Assembly: GCA_037127315.1 (NCBI GenBank)
Contig: JBBBDQ010001154.1
Span: 1,468,001-1,532,000 of the forward strand
Reading direction: 5' to 3'
Source of the DNA: Ascarosepion bandense
Lineage: Eukaryota; Mollusca; Cephalopoda; Sepiida; Sepiidae
Length of the DNA stretch: 64,000 nt
The notes beneath the pieces were generated by a model that searched no databases, was not told the DNA's origin, and saw nothing but the letters and a program-made list of their open reading frames with translations. Both the position numbers and the translations under genes were made by a program. This document shows, piece after piece, positions 21,640 to 34,050 of the stretch (position 1 is its first letter; each line of letters starts with the position of its first letter).

Positions 21640-24090
21640 TTTATCTTGCTTAACCATGAATAGAGTTCACAGCAAAATCATGCCAGGACAAGAACAGTGT
21701 AGGTTCATCAAAAACACAAGCAACACAATATTGTTGCTCAGAGTGTTATTAGAAAGGGCAATAAAAATGCAGGACATGTACCTGTGTTTCAAAAGTGGTT
21801 GACAAAGTTTACCACAAAGATCTGTTAGAGGTGCTCAGCAATCTTGACATATTTGAAAAAGACATTAAAATAATCAAGAATCTATACTAGCAGCAAACTG
21901 CCCACAAAAGGATAGAAAATGAGTTCAGCAGATATATGAAAATAGAAAGGGGCATAAGATGCATCTTTTCAATGGATTTATTTAACTTTTACAGCAAGAC
22001 AATTCTGAGAAAATTAGAAGCCCTATCAGGATTCATTATTGGCAGTCATCATTTTAAGTCATCATTATTTAAGTCATCATTATTGGCAGTCATCATTTTA
22101 AGTCATCATTATTTAAGTCATCATTATTGGCAGTCATCATTTTAAGTCATCATTATTTAAGTCATCATTATTGGCAGTCATCATTTTAAGTCATCATTAT
22201 TTAAGTCATCATTATTGGCAGTCATCATTTTAAGTCATCATTATTTAAGTCATCATTATTGGCAGTCATCATTTTAAGTCATCATTATTGGCAGTCATCA
22301 TTTTAAGTCATCATTATTTAAGTCATCATTATTGGCAGTCATCATTATTTAAGTCATCATTATTGGCAGTCATCATTTTAAGTCATCATTATTTAAGTCA
22401 TCATTATTGGCAGTCATCATTATTGGCAGTCATCATTTTAAGTCATCATTATTTAAGTCATCATTATTGGCAGTCATCATTATTGGCAGTCATCATTATT
22501 GGCAGTCATCATTTTAAGTCATCATTATTGGCAGTCATCATTTTAAGTCATCATTATTTAAGTCATCATTATTTAAGTCATCATTTTAACAATATAAGAT
22601 ATAATAAAGTGCTTATAGCAGAGATGGAAGGTGTTACGAGGATGCATTTATATATAAAAATAATATTAATAATGTCTAAAAAGTTGTAATAAGGGATTCA
22701 TTTGAGTCCTACTTGTTATTACAAAAGTTTTCATTCATGTAGTAGTTGTAAAAATAAGGAAATCAGAAATAGAATGTTTGGAAGCTGCTAGAATGTTCAA
22801 GCAAATACCAGTAGATTAGAGAGATTTCGAGAAATATGCAAATTAGGTGTTAGCTCCTATAAAATTAGGTTTTGGGAAGAGAGTAGTTAGTTGTTAACAG
22901 GATTTGTTGACATTATCCACTCCGGCCCGATTCGTGGATCTGTGCATCCATCTGAAAGAATCTCTAAAAAAAGTTGCTGACCAACTAAAACCTGAAAGAT
23001 AACCTCATGGAACTAAATGGGTAAACAGATATTTTTGACTCTTTCATTGATCATACTGGAATTTATTCTTTCCAAACACATTTGAGGACTTTCACAAAGT
23101 ATAGCCCTTAAAGTACTTCACTAAGTTAACTGGGTAAAGATACTTGACACCTTCCTAACCCTTCGTAACACTTACCCGTCACTCTGCCAGTAATAAACTC
23201 TGTTTCTATTCGAATGCAAAAATTTATATTTGTAACGTATTTTTATTTTGTGTTATCGTAAATTAAATATTTGTTTGCTTTGTGTTTTAGTCAATCATTT
23301 TTTTTTTCTTTTGTTACAACTTATAACACGTAACAGAAGGGAAACTACAAAACCTCTTACAAAAAAGGTAGTAAAAGACAAGGAAAATAACGGACTAAGC
23401 ATAAACCACAAGAAGACAGAATACTTGGTTATCAGGAAAAAGGATGAGCCCAAAATGCAAATTACAGCTTGGGGATACTAAAATCAAGTAGATACAGAAA
23501 TTTTAATATCTGGGAAGTATTCTAACAAAGGATGGAAAGTATGACATTGAGATCTGAAGATGTATTGGGATGATCAAAGGTGCATTTCAAAAGCTAAGCT
23601 GAGTATTAAGAGACAGGAAAATTTTGTTGGAAACAAAGTAAAGAGTAATGAACTGTTATGTGATATCTGTCCTCCTGTATTGCAGTCAATGCTGAACAAT
23701 CTCTTCAAAGATGAAGAAAATACTTGAAGCAACAGAAATGTGGTTCTACAGAAGGATGCTGAGGATGCCATGAGCTGAACATGTGAGCAACAATGAAGTT
23801 TTTGGAGAGAATGGAGAGAAAAAAGAAACAAGAAACTTATACTTAATATCAGAAAGAGGCAGTTGAAATTTCTAGGGCATGTAATGAGGATAGAGGGACT
23901 GGAAAATCTGATACTCACAGGGACAGATTGAGGAAAAGTGATAAAGAGGAAAGCAGCACAATTGGATGGCAGAACAGGGTTTGGGAGAAATAACAATAGA
24001 CAAAACAGATGAAGAGCTACAAGAGGTAGGAAGATGTGGAGGACCATAATCGCCTCTGTCCTGAAGAGATATGTCATATAAAAGAAGTAG
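21640..24090 (+). pseudogene. LINE-B copy (endonuclease/RT non-LTR type) disrupted by a minisatellite
   Basis: RT pieces in order: RFIKNTSNTILLLRVLLERA, an active-site motif A remnant (MYLCF...), DIKIIKNLY, ENEFSRYMKIERGI and LFNFYSKTILRKLEA to about 22025. A minisatellite then fills 22035-22585. Beyond it come NNIRYNKVLIAEMEG (YADD box degraded), KKTEYLVIRKKDE (from 23405) and MKKILEATEMWFYRRMLRM. It ends near 24090 in the family tail. The sequence style resembles RTE/BovB-like LINEs; clade not proven. 22690-23320 is unrelated DNA. Confidence 0.8.
22035..22585 (+). repeat. Minisatellite of three 13-16-bp modules
   Basis: About 35 modules, each starting TCAT and ending GTCA or GGCAGTCA: TCATTATTGGCAGTCA, TCATTTTAAGTCA and TCATTATTTAAGTCA, in varying order. 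The open frame with SHHYLSHHYWQSS repeats is produced by the array. Confidence 0.95.
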
Positions 24091-24206
24091 AAGAACTATA
24101 TAGTATAGACATTGGACTGGAAAAGTCTGCATCAGACACAAAATTGATAACATTTTAACTAATTAGGTTTCGCCAGATTACTTTTTCCATGGTCACTGGA
24201 AAATAA

Positions 24207-24632
24207 TGTAATATAACAATCTGGCCCCACCCGAGGAAGGCTGATGCAAGCGAGGGTGTTTCCGGTCGTTGAAAGGAACGGATGTCGTTTGACCTTATTT
24301 CCGGCAGCAGCGGAAATAACTACAGAGGCAAACAGAACAGGTGTCTCTGAGAATTACGTGGGCGTGCGTGGGCGAGGCAAAACCGGAAGAAAAAGTCCCG
24401 GTTCTGGAAGATTATAAAAAGACCTCGGCACACGGATTCGCCAGTAGAGGAGCAACAGAGATCGGCCGGTGAAGAGAGAGACACAACAGATAAGACTACA
24501 CTCCCGTCAACCCATTAGAAGCGCGCTCTCTCAATTCTCTGTTCCCTATTCTACACGGTTCATCGTCATTAATAAAAATATAACTTTATATTTTTATATA
24601 TATGCGTGTTTGTTGTTTGTCGATATATAACA
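24207..24632 (+). mobile_element. Solo LTR of an LTR retrotransposon
   Basis: 426 bp, TGTAATAT at the start and ATATAACA at the end, flanked by ATAA (24203-24206 and 24633-24636). GC-richer than its surroundings. Contains a TATA-like ATTATAAAAAGACC near 24411 and an AATAAA near 24571, in the order expected for U3-R-U5. A 4-bp duplication would suit a gypsy-type element, but no internal region is present. Confidence 0.7.
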
Positions 24633-24699
24633 ATAAGAATTAACAATAAAAACCAAAAAAAAACAAAAAACTGTCTTCTTGCATTTTACATTTAGTAAG

Positions 24700-25260
24700 G
24701 GTTCGTGTGTGACAGAGATCCGAAGATGAATTGGCATGGCAAAAGACGCGTTCCAGAAGCTGAGTAGAGTATAAAGAGACAGGAAAATTTTGCTAGAAAC
24801 AAAGAAGACAGTACTGGACTGTTATGTGATGTCAGTTCTTCAATATGGCAGTGAATGCTGGACAATATCATCAAAGATGAAGAAAAAACTTGAAGCAACT
24901 GAAATGTGGTTCTACAAAAGGATGCTGCAGATATCGTGGATCGAGCATGTGAGCAATGATGAGGTTTTGGAAAGGGTGGAAACGAAAAGGAAATTAATAT
25001 CAAGCATAAGGATAAGAGATGCAATAAGGAAGGAGGGCTTGGAGAATCTGAAACTCACAGGTCAGATAGAGGAAAGGAGAGACAGGGGAAAACAGTGTGT
25101 AACATACTTGACTGGCCTGAGCAGGTGGATGGCAGAACGGAGATTGTGTGGTGTCACAGGAAGAAGTGTGCTAAGAGCCACCAGGTATAGGGAGACATAG
25201 AAGGCCATGATCGTCTATGTCCTGAAAGGACAAGGCACATAGAAGAAGAATATATATGCC
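24700..25260 (+). pseudogene. LINE-B 3' fragment
   Basis: 136 codons remain open from 24790: LETKKTVLDCYVMSVLQYGS, CWTISSKMKKKLEATEMWFY, then KEGLENLKLTGQIE and YLTGLSRWMAERRL. This is the C-terminal domain after the RT. The 3' end is GTCCTGAAAGGACAAGGCAC followed by AGAAGAAGAA. Confidence 0.85.
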
Positions 25261-25470
25261 AACTGTTTATAAGAAATTATAATGTGGATATAAAGTGGTG
25301 GATTAAATCTATATTATAATCGATATATAAACTGATCCCTCATTTTGTGGCCTTGCTAGTTTCTAAATAAATTTATATTCTATAGAAAGTGTGCTAAGAG
25401 CCACCAGGGATAGGGAGATATAGAAGGCCATGATCACCTATGTCCTGAAAGGACAAGGCACATGGAAGAA
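25261..25470 (+). repeat. Hairpin linker and repeated LINE-B 3' tail
   Basis: After the LINE-B end comes a linker with hairpin core (25294-25346, AAGTGGTGGATT...ATCCCTCATTTT), then about 95 bp repeating the LINE-B 3' terminus from GTGCTAAGAGCCACCAGG. Confidence 0.8.
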
Positions 25471-25712
25471 GGAGGGTCCATATAAGTTTCCTGAAAAATA
25501 AAACCTATTTAAATTGCTGCAATAAAAAGTGTGACAGACGACAAATTTATACTTGGTTACTTTTTTGAGCCTCTTATCCCCAGACATTTGAATTAAGGGA
25601 TTTTTTTAGGGTGTCCATGTTGCTACTGAATGTGACACAAGGTTGAGATTTAAAGTGGTTTACTGGCAATAGGGAAAAATTGCTTAAGTCTCTTCAGAAT
25701 TTATTTTTTTAA

Positions 25713-26060
25713 TCATATCACCCAAAGCAAAGCGATAACACCACTGATGTGCAGGGGGCTATGTAAGGGTAAAAAGAATGGAAAAGAGAAAGCCGGAAAC
25801 CACATCCTGAACAGGGAACAAGGGATGAGCCTCTTCACCTGTTCAATAGACGTGGGTGGAGTGTGAACCGGGTGATAGTTAAGTCTATCTACTCCAATTG
25901 AAAAAAAAATAAAAAAAGAAAAGAGTGAAAAGATTGGTAAAGAGAAAACCGGAAACCGCATCCTAAACAGGAAACAAGGGATGAGCCTCTTCACCTGTTC
26001 AATAGATGTGGGTGGAGTGTGAACCGGGCGATAGTTTAGTTTATCTACTCCAATTGAGCT
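25713..26060 (-). mobile_element. Non-autonomous LINE-A derivative: two 5' monomers joined to the 3' tail
   Basis: On the minus strand: two copies of a roughly 120-bp monomer (TTGGAGTAGATA... GGTTCACACTCCACCC ... CATCCCTTGTT) are followed directly by the last 60-70 bp of LINE-A, ending TGATATGATTAAAAAA. The same monomer occurs at the 5' end of the long LINE-A (60270-60400). Confidence 0.75.
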
Positions 26061-26880
26061 TGAGCTAATATTACATTCAAACTACCCTGACTAATGCCAG
26101 CAGATATTGAAATTAAATGTGATTACAGTGTTGATGATGTTGATAATTTTTCAATGAATACATATTGCGGGTCCATGATTGGAGCTAAACACCTATTTTA
26201 TCACTTCCACAAGAATTCTTCTAAAATCTTTGTGCGTGTGTTTTTTCCAACTATTCTCTCGAATATGGCTGAGGAAGTGAATAACTGAGCAGTAGTAGTC
26301 AGACATTAATTCCTTCATTGATATTTAGGCCATTTCTAAAGGTCTTTTTTTTTTTTTGTTTGGATCATGAATGTCCACAACCGCATTTATAATTACTCTT
26401 TGTTGAAGATTTTTTTTACTGGAGTAAACATATTTTTGGCAAACATGTACTTAGATTATTTATTTATTAGATTGTGTATTGAAATGATTCGCAAAACATT
26501 AGCTAATTACCAATTGATTCAAACTTTATAAAATATTAAATGATAAAGATTTTATTATAGTTGGTTTACATATTTTAATAATTTTGTGAATGTCTATAAA
26601 TTTATAAATAAAAATTTCTTTTCACATTTATTTCTTTATAAATTTCTAAATGATAAATATTGCATAGAATTAATTTTAACTGTATTAGTTTTCAGCATGT
26701 TGCAAATATACAATTATTCTTAGAAATAAACCTTCTAATAAGTTTAAATCTGTTTAATATTTATTTGTTATTTCTCAAGAACAAAAAAAAAATGTATGAC
26801 TTCACTTATCATATATTTATGTTTTATTTCAATTCCAATCATTGCTTTTTAAAACAATAAACCTTAATGAAGTGTGAAGG
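26061..26880. other. AT-rich stretch without recognised gene
   Basis: No supported reading frame or repeat family; short open frames only. Confidence 0.6.
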
Positions 26881-28090
26881 TAATGCCAATTACAGGTGAA
26901 GGACTCTAAAATCAAGCAGGTACAGAAATGTAAATACCGAGGAAGTGTTCTAACAGAAGACGGAAAGTGCGACACTGAGATCTGAATGTGAATTGGCATG
27001 GCGAAAGAAGCATTTCAGAAGTTGAGTAAAGTATTAAGAAACAGGAAATTTCACTAGAAACAAAGAGGAGAGTACTGGATTGCTATGTGATGTTGGTTCT
27101 TCAATATGGCAGTGAATGTTGGACAATATCTTTGAAGATGAAGGAAAAACTTGAAGCAGCTGAAATGTGGATCTACAGAATGATGCTGGATATAAATTGA
27201 GGGGTCAGTTCCATATTACCATCAACATATAAACTGACGCCTCACTTAGTGGTCAGAGCAGTTTATATACATTTATATTCCTGAGATCCAAAAGCACAAG
27301 GATGCATTCCAGGAGCTGAGTAGAGTATTAAGAAACAGGACAATTTTGCTAGAAACCAAGAGGAGAGTACTGGATTGCTATGTGATGTCGGTTCTTCAAT
27401 ATGGCAGTGAATACTGGACAATATCTTCGAAGATGAAGGAAAAACTTGAAGCAGCTGAAATGTGGTTCTACAGAAGAATGTTGAGGATATCATGGACCAA
27501 GCATGTGAGCAATGACAAGGCTTTGGAAAGGATGGAGACAAAAAGGAAATTAATATTGAGCAACTAAAAGAGTCAACTAAAGTTCCTGGGACATGCAATG
27601 AGGAAGGAGGGATTGGAGAACCTGTTACTAACAGGCCAGATAGAGGGAGAAAGAGACAGGGAAAAGCAGCGGATAACATATTTGACGGACCTGATCAGGT
27701 GGATGAGGGTTGCATGGTGCAACAGGAGAAATCGTGCTAAGAGCCACCAGGGATAGAGAGATGTGGAAAGCCATGATCATCTACGCCCTGAAATCACATA
27801 GAAGAAGAATACATATGCCAACTGCTTATAAGAAATTATAGTGTGAATATAAAGTTGGGGATCAAATCTATATTATAATCAATATATAAACTGATCCCTC
27901 ATTTTGTGGCCAAGCTAGTTTTTGTAAATTTATAGTCTATATTTATGGGCTTGAGCAGGTGGATGACAGTATGGGCGTTGCGTGGAGTAACAGGAGAAAG
28001 TGTGCTAAGAGCTACCAGGGACAGGGAGATGTGGAAAGCCATGATCGCTTACGTCCTGAAAGGACAGCGCACATAGAAGAAGAAGAAGGT
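26880..28090 (+). pseudogene. LINE-B fragments separated by two hairpins
   Basis: 26880-27182 and 27286-27825 are overlapping copies of the LINE-B C-terminal region (LETKRRVLDCYVMSVLQYGS and MWFYRRMLRISWTKH in the second). Hairpins lie between them (27195-27247) and after the second (27854-27905). From about 27946 to 28090 the 3' tail is repeated again. Confidence 0.8.
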
Positions 28091-28680
28091 AGTCAAAATA
28101 ATAATAGTGTCATGGGGAAAAAAACATTCTTTTGTCACTCTGTCTTATTGTGATCACATAAGTCCATGTTTGCCCAATATTCTTTGTGAAAATAGTTCTT
28201 CTTCTCTTTCCCTTTTACACGCACTCATTCACCCACTCTCTGATATTGCATATTATTCATGGAATACTAAAAATGGAACAGCCCTAAGATAATTATAGAA
28301 AAAAATGATAGACATTGTAGATAAGATTATTTTTCCTAAAATAAAACTATGCAATCAGTGAATTCTAAAATCTTCATGACATCATGAATCATTTGGGCTA
28401 GTATTTTTATTTTTGTTGTTTTGGTTTTACCTTCGTTTCATAAACTTTTAGTTAGATTCCTTTTTTATTTGCTAGTTTTCCTCATTAATTATAAGAAATT
28501 AGTGTGGCTTTATGGGATCAATTTTTTAATGAGAAAATTAGAGGGTTGCATTATGCACTGGTAAACTTTTTCAAGAGATTAAAAATCAAGCATCTTTGGC
28601 AACTGAGTGCACTTTACAAACGAGAGGTTAAAAGTGACCCTGGTAGGCCAACATTTTCTTTTTGTGTAACCTTAGCGGTA
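28090..28680. other. Stretch without recognised gene
   Basis: AT-rich with no supported feature. LINE-A sequence begins at about 28680. Confidence 0.55.
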
Positions 28681-29420
28681 CATTTAAGCCGACTTGGCAG
28701 CTCAGATACAATCACTTTCTCACTAGCGCAATGTGGCTTCCTTGTATCTCTTCTACAAATACTTTCACTGCTTCTGCTCCGTTGAAATTAGTTCACTGGT
28801 GGCCCCTACACATGAATTTGCTCGAGTCACAAGATTAGCAACTAGGTCCCACCCTTTTACTATAAAATGAAAACGCGAATTCTGCTCCAGCAGCTTCTTT
28901 TCTTGCACTTCCTGCCTGTGGAATTTCCTTCCATTTACTTGCTCCCCCGACAGCTACAATCTCCAAGAATTTAAATGTAAAGTCAATAGTCATCTCCTAT
29001 CTCACTAACCTGCATACTCTCTCTCTCATGCTTCTTTCTCTGTCCACCCCACTCTCATCAGTATTCTCATACTTCTCTTATCCACTTCCTGACACCTCCT
29101 ATAACCTGTCACTCTTTCTCATAACTTTCCTCCTATGTAACCCCCTGCAAAACAGTGGCAGTAAAATGCCTTGCTTGGGGCGATATGATTATAAAAAAAA
29201 AAATGTCTATACTATTATAAAGTGGATATAAAGTGGGGGATCAATTTTGTATTATAATCAGCATATAAATTGACCCCGCACTTTATGGTCACAGTCATCC
29301 TTCTCTTAACCACTTCCTGACACCCCCTATAACCTGTCACTCTTTCTCATAACTTTCCTCCTATGTAACCCCCTGCAAAACAGTGGCAGTAAAATGCCTT
29401 GCTTAGGGCGATATGATTAT
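28680..29420 (+). mobile_element. LINE-A 3' end, hairpin, repeated LINE-A 3' tail
   Basis: 28680-29212 covers the end of the frame and the 3'UTR to poly(A). A hairpin (29231-29284, AAGTGGGGGATC...GACCCCGCACTT) follows. Then 29293-29420 repeats the last about 130 bp of the 3'UTR with its own A tail. Confidence 0.85.
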
Positions 29421-29429
29421 AAAAAAAAA

Positions 29430-30256
29430 AAAAACTTTAGCCAGCCTCCCATAGCATAGATTCACTATGTGTGTTGCTTAAAATCTACAAATGCCTTATA
29501 AAAGTAAAGAATTAACAATGAAGACTATTTTTTACCCTGAAATAAACTCAGTCTTCCATATATTCAGACCTTATTTTTATCAAAAATATTGTTAGTGCAT
29601 GCATTTCTAATTGTCCTATAATTGAATGAGGTTTTGTAATTAGTTAATAATTTATTTGAATTAATATCCTGCTCTATTATGTTTTAAATCACAATTTGGT
29701 CAATGTACTCATTAGCCTTTTTAAGCACTGTCTGAAATTAAAAGATGAAATATTTTCTTTATTCTATTGATCATTCAAACTAGTGACCTTAACTTTGTAC
29801 TTTTATCCTGATCTATTATTTCACTTTTCTTCGGTTTATACTGCAATACAATAGACACATTAAATAATTTTTAGATTTTTTAAAAGACACAAAACATTAA
29901 CAAAATTTTTAAATACTTTTTTGTTACATAAAATATGTATAACCCAGATATAAGAGAAACCCGGATATAAGAGACATTTTCTCTGGTCTCAAATTAAAGC
30001 CTGTGGTAATGTATATAAAATATATGATATATGCAATAATATTTATCGATGGAGATTTTCAAAATTACTCATTATTGTTTTATTAATTCAAAAAACCACA
30101 AAGGTCATGTCTGTGAAATATTTTCAAAATTTTCACTAATGATTGTTTTAAGTTTAATTCATATTTTTTATGTTAGTGAGTTACAAGAAGGACTTTAAAA
30201 AACATGTAAATTTTTATGTTATTAAAAGATATTCATTCATATCATAATTGGACTTA
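29430..30256. other. AT-rich stretch without recognised gene
   Basis: Nothing recognised besides a local GGATATAAGAGA-type short duplication near 29945-29975. Confidence 0.55.
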
Positions 30257-31811
30257 CAGTCTTGGCCAAAATTTCAAAACTACATTATTAGAGGATATTG
30301 AATCATCCACTTGTCAGTCAGTCAGTTGCTTGGGCAATCATGTCTTCAAAGAGACATGACTGACTGGACAAAAGATTTTCCTGCAGTAGGTTGCCATTAC
30401 TTTCTGTGGTAGACCTCTTGCTAACCAAGGCTATAGAACCCAATCTGTCCTGCTATTTAACCCATAGATGGAGGGAGAAGCAGCAGCTTAATATCTTTCT
30501 GAAGGGTATTTGCGCATAAGTGAATGCAATGAATCTGACTGGAATTTGAACTCGGATCGCAGATTTCTTTGTTTTGAACCAATATTCACTGCACCACAAT
30601 GCACATCCACTTGCAGTTATTGCAAATAAACTGCAGTGATAAGCAGTATTACATCATCCTCAAATTTTGACTAGTTTGAAAGATGTGAAGGTGTTCTAAA
30701 GAAAAGTTTTCAATAAGTTATGTTTAAAATAAGCAAGAAATTGTCACTTTCTAACGTTCTAAGCTTGTAAATTGTAGTATTACATGAAACGGGAAACTCA
30801 GGGTGGGAAATCTCAGTACAAATTGGTTGTAACACAAATGCAGTTTGCAACGCTATCACTAAGTATCAATCTAATGACATATTCTGTTCAAAAGAAAAGT
30901 GGGCCAACCTCTAGAGATGATTATATCATTAAATCTAGCATTTCACAATCTGACAAGTTTATGCAAAATTGAGTTGCTCTGCTTCTCAATTGTACAGATG
31001 TATATTTTAGGTCTGCTTCTTGCAAATTGATCAGTGAATTTCAACTAAAATTTTGCTGGAAAACTAAGACTGGCTGTGGAACTGAAAAAGAAGCATCTGG
31101 CATTTGCGAAAAAGCATGAACATTGGACAGCGAAACAATGGAGTGGGGGGGGATGCTATGTTTTCTGATGGTTCCACTCTGCAAAAGTTGCATGCCAGTA
31201 TTGTGCTAGAAGAATGCCAAGAAAAAGATACAATGAAATACCATACAGACTATGAATTACTCTCAATGCCAGATGATTTGGGATACAATTTTAAAGTTGT
31301 GGACATCTTGTTTATTTCATGAACTGTGGAATAACCCATGAATGGGTAAAAGTTGGGTGGAACTGTTGCAGAATAAACTAGAGCTTCATATGCACATACA
31401 TTGTTGCAGTACATTTATGCATAATGGTGCACCATGAGATAAAGAAAAGAAAGTGCAACACTTAATGTCAAGGTCACTCCATTGAAATGGCCTGGTAACA
31501 ACCCTCATCTCAATTCCATAGACTATTTGTAGGATTACAAGAAGCACAAGTTTTACGACAATCAACCAGCAAAGGCAAAGTCTCTTGTGAATGCTACCAA
31601 GGTTGTTGGAAATGTTAGAATATTTTTACAGTCTCATAGCCTGTAAGACATGCCATATTGAAGCAGTCATCAAGGTGAAAGGTGGCCCCACACAACTGCT
31701 TTTAATAAATTTGAAACATTGAAGTGAGTATTGCTTTTTATTGTTATGCTGTTGAGGTTTTTGTTTATGATAAAAAAAGTTGGCTCATCTTAAACTTTTG
31801 GCCATAAATAC
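30257..31811 (+). pseudogene. Tc1-like transposon relic, transposase broken
   Basis: Left end CAGTCTTGGCCAAAATTTC and right end AAACTTTTGGCCATAAATAC are terminal repeats of the Tc1/mariner type. The interior + strand has transposase pieces: FAKKHEHWTAKQWS and MFSDGST (second catalytic Asp region) near 31105-31180, then ELHMHIHC, FMHNGAP and a WPGNN-like block further on, with stops and frameshifts. A SINE-A lies inside (30314-30603). Confidence 0.8.
30314..30603 (-). mobile_element. SINE-A copy in the Tc1 relic with 10-bp target duplication
   Basis: 290 bp; flanks CATCCACTTG at 30304-30313 and 30604-30613. The head, with its promoter boxes, is at the right end. It inserted after the Tc1-like element. 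Confidence 0.9.
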
Positions 31812-31908
31812 ATTTCTAATCATGTTATTAAAGTTTGAAAACATAATCAACATATTGTTTAAAATCAATCAAGAAAAAATATACTGGTCTAAATAATTCA
31901 TAATTCAT

Positions 31909-32618
31909 TCATAGATTTATAAATGGAACTTCGTCTGAGTGTGTGTATATGTGTCTGTCTGTTACCTATAGACTCCGAAACGGCGGAACTGATTTTCTTG
32001 AAAATTTACACAGTTGTACTATAAGCGTCTGCAAGTGTTCTTAACTAAGTTTTGTGTCAAGGTACCCCCGATAAATATTGAAAATTGATAATCCAAAAAA
32101 TCGGGTTATAGAAGGAGTGGTCGGATTTTAATCAAATTTGATACACTCATAGACAAAGACATAAGAAACGATATTCAGAAGTTTCAAGGTTGCAGTTCTT
32201 ACAACAGCACAGAAAATTGATAATATATATATATATATAAGGCAAGATGTTTGTGTGTGTGTCTGTTTATCTGCCTGTATGTCTGTATTTTTTTCAGCCC
32301 TTTTATTTTAGTTTTTGCTTCGGGTTTGGCTCTAAGTAGGTATAATTGTAGTTCTTAGTCTCAGCCATGATACCATTTGCTCAGGGGACTTATTTAGCCT
32401 TCAAAATTCAGTTTACGACAAAAAAAACTTATTTGATATCGATAGAAGGAAATCAAAATTTGACTTCATTTTTCTTTCAGTCTACGGTTTTGCTTTAACT
32501 GGAAACAAGTATTGCTTTTTAGTCTTTCGTGCCAACGTCCAAAGAGTCTGAGCTCCAGGACTATGGATTAGTTTTAAAGCTTTCATTACACCCTAGCGAC
32601 GCCGGGCTATACTGCTAG
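31909..32618 (+). mobile_element. Non-autonomous Helitron, copy 2
   Basis: 710 bp, TC start, near-identical blocks shared with copies at 163 and 56569 (CGAAACGGC..GAACTGATTTTC). Ends in a GC hairpin and ...ACTGCTAG before T. No coding capacity. Confidence 0.8.
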
Positions 32619-32815
32619 TAATTCATAGACTAATGACAATACTTCATTTGAAAATATGTCCTTCAGCATATATGTCTGTAGTTGGCACTATTCAAGACAT
32701 TTTCAGTTTTTAACCAACTTTCTTCACCTTTGGTATTTGTGTATCCCTAAAGCCTCAAACTCTCATCCATAAATTTCACCATTTTTGTCTTCCTGACAAA
32801 TCTTTGTTTTTTTTT

Positions 32816-33015
32816 AAACATGAGAGCAAAAAGATTAGATAGGAGGAGAGTGAAGAGAAAGACGAAGCAGTCAGAAAGGAGCAAGAGAAGGATGGGAATA
32901 CAGGTGTGACGACAGTTGCAAAGGTGGAAAGAAAGGAAAGGATATACAGGGTGGTGAAGAAAGAACGTTACCAAACTACAAGTGGTTAAGAGATGAGTAT
33001 TGACATTGCATTTAA
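32816..33015 (-). mobile_element. LINE-A 3'UTR fragment
   Basis: The minus strand matches the LINE-A terminal codons and 3'UTR (AACCACTTG...TCTTTCTTCACC...), without the final poly(A). Confidence 0.75.
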
Positions 33016-34050
33016 AATCTGAGACTTACCAAATTTGTATTTCCTTTCAAATGACTCCAGAAAATTCTGTATGTTTTAATTTGCTTTTGTTCCAAATAGA
33101 TTTCATAATAAAGTCATACTTCATCTGTACATACTACTGCTTATTAGAATGCAGCTCCATTTTAATGTTCTTGTTGAATGTAATCTTATTCCAAACATCC
33201 TTATCCTAAAGTTCATGCCATTTTGAACCACTTGATCTTGGCTTCCAATGTTTTTTGTTTAAAGTTGGTTTCTTAGCTGAAATCTGTCCCTTCAGTCTAT
33301 CTTCTTGAAGGATTTGTTTAGTAGTATCTTAATATGAAAAATTCAGCTAATGTGTCATCTACAAGCTTATTGTCACTACATGGGACAAGTTGCACCCATT
33401 TACTACTTGTCATGTCGACTCCTTTTGGCTGAGATTTTTGCTGTCTGGATCAGTTTCTGTATTATCTGTTTAAGAATGACCACATCTTGGTTGATTGGGA
33501 ACACTTTAAAAGACCTTTAAATTTCAAGACAATTTCTGAAAATTCCAAGTTCCTAAACTTTTGTTTATTGACTCATATTCTTGGTAATCATCATTATCTT
33601 TGTTTCTTTGACAATTCAAAGCAAGAATGTAGAAATTCAATGTAGGAATTTTCACTATCCGTAGGTAAAAATTTGGTATGTCAAAAAATATTTTCATATT
33701 TTAGGACATCCAAAAAGAGAAAACCAAAAAAGATCATGTTACTGAAACCTTTTGCAAGACTACTTTTGAGGTCATTTCACATCTTTTCCTTTTATTTAGA
33801 AGTCTGACTATCACGATAATTATGTATAGAAATGATTCTAATTGGGGCAATGTTTCATCTGTAGAAAATGCAATGCAAAGAATTTATTTATAATTTAGTA
33901 TATACATTTACAATAGTTTAAAGTGGCTGTATAGAATTCCGTTCATTTTTTTTTTTGCTACCACAATGTAAATTTTTTTCATTAATCACCAGCAAGAATT
34001 TTTGTCTGAATTTTGAAAATGAGTAATTATCTTTATTATATACTGATATA
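33016..34050. other. AT-rich stretch without recognised gene
   Basis: No supported feature. Confidence 0.55.

Noticed and set aside
22035..22585. CRISPR-like array
   Set aside because: There are no unique spacers: only three module types repeat, and the context is a eukaryotic retroelement.
22288..22689. 133-codon frame with SHHYLSHHYWQSS repeats as a repeat protein
   Set aside because: Produced by a minisatellite inside a LINE-B pseudogene.
23574..24153. Minus-strand frames of 167 and 93 codons
   Set aside because: Antisense to LINE-B coding sequence on the + strand.
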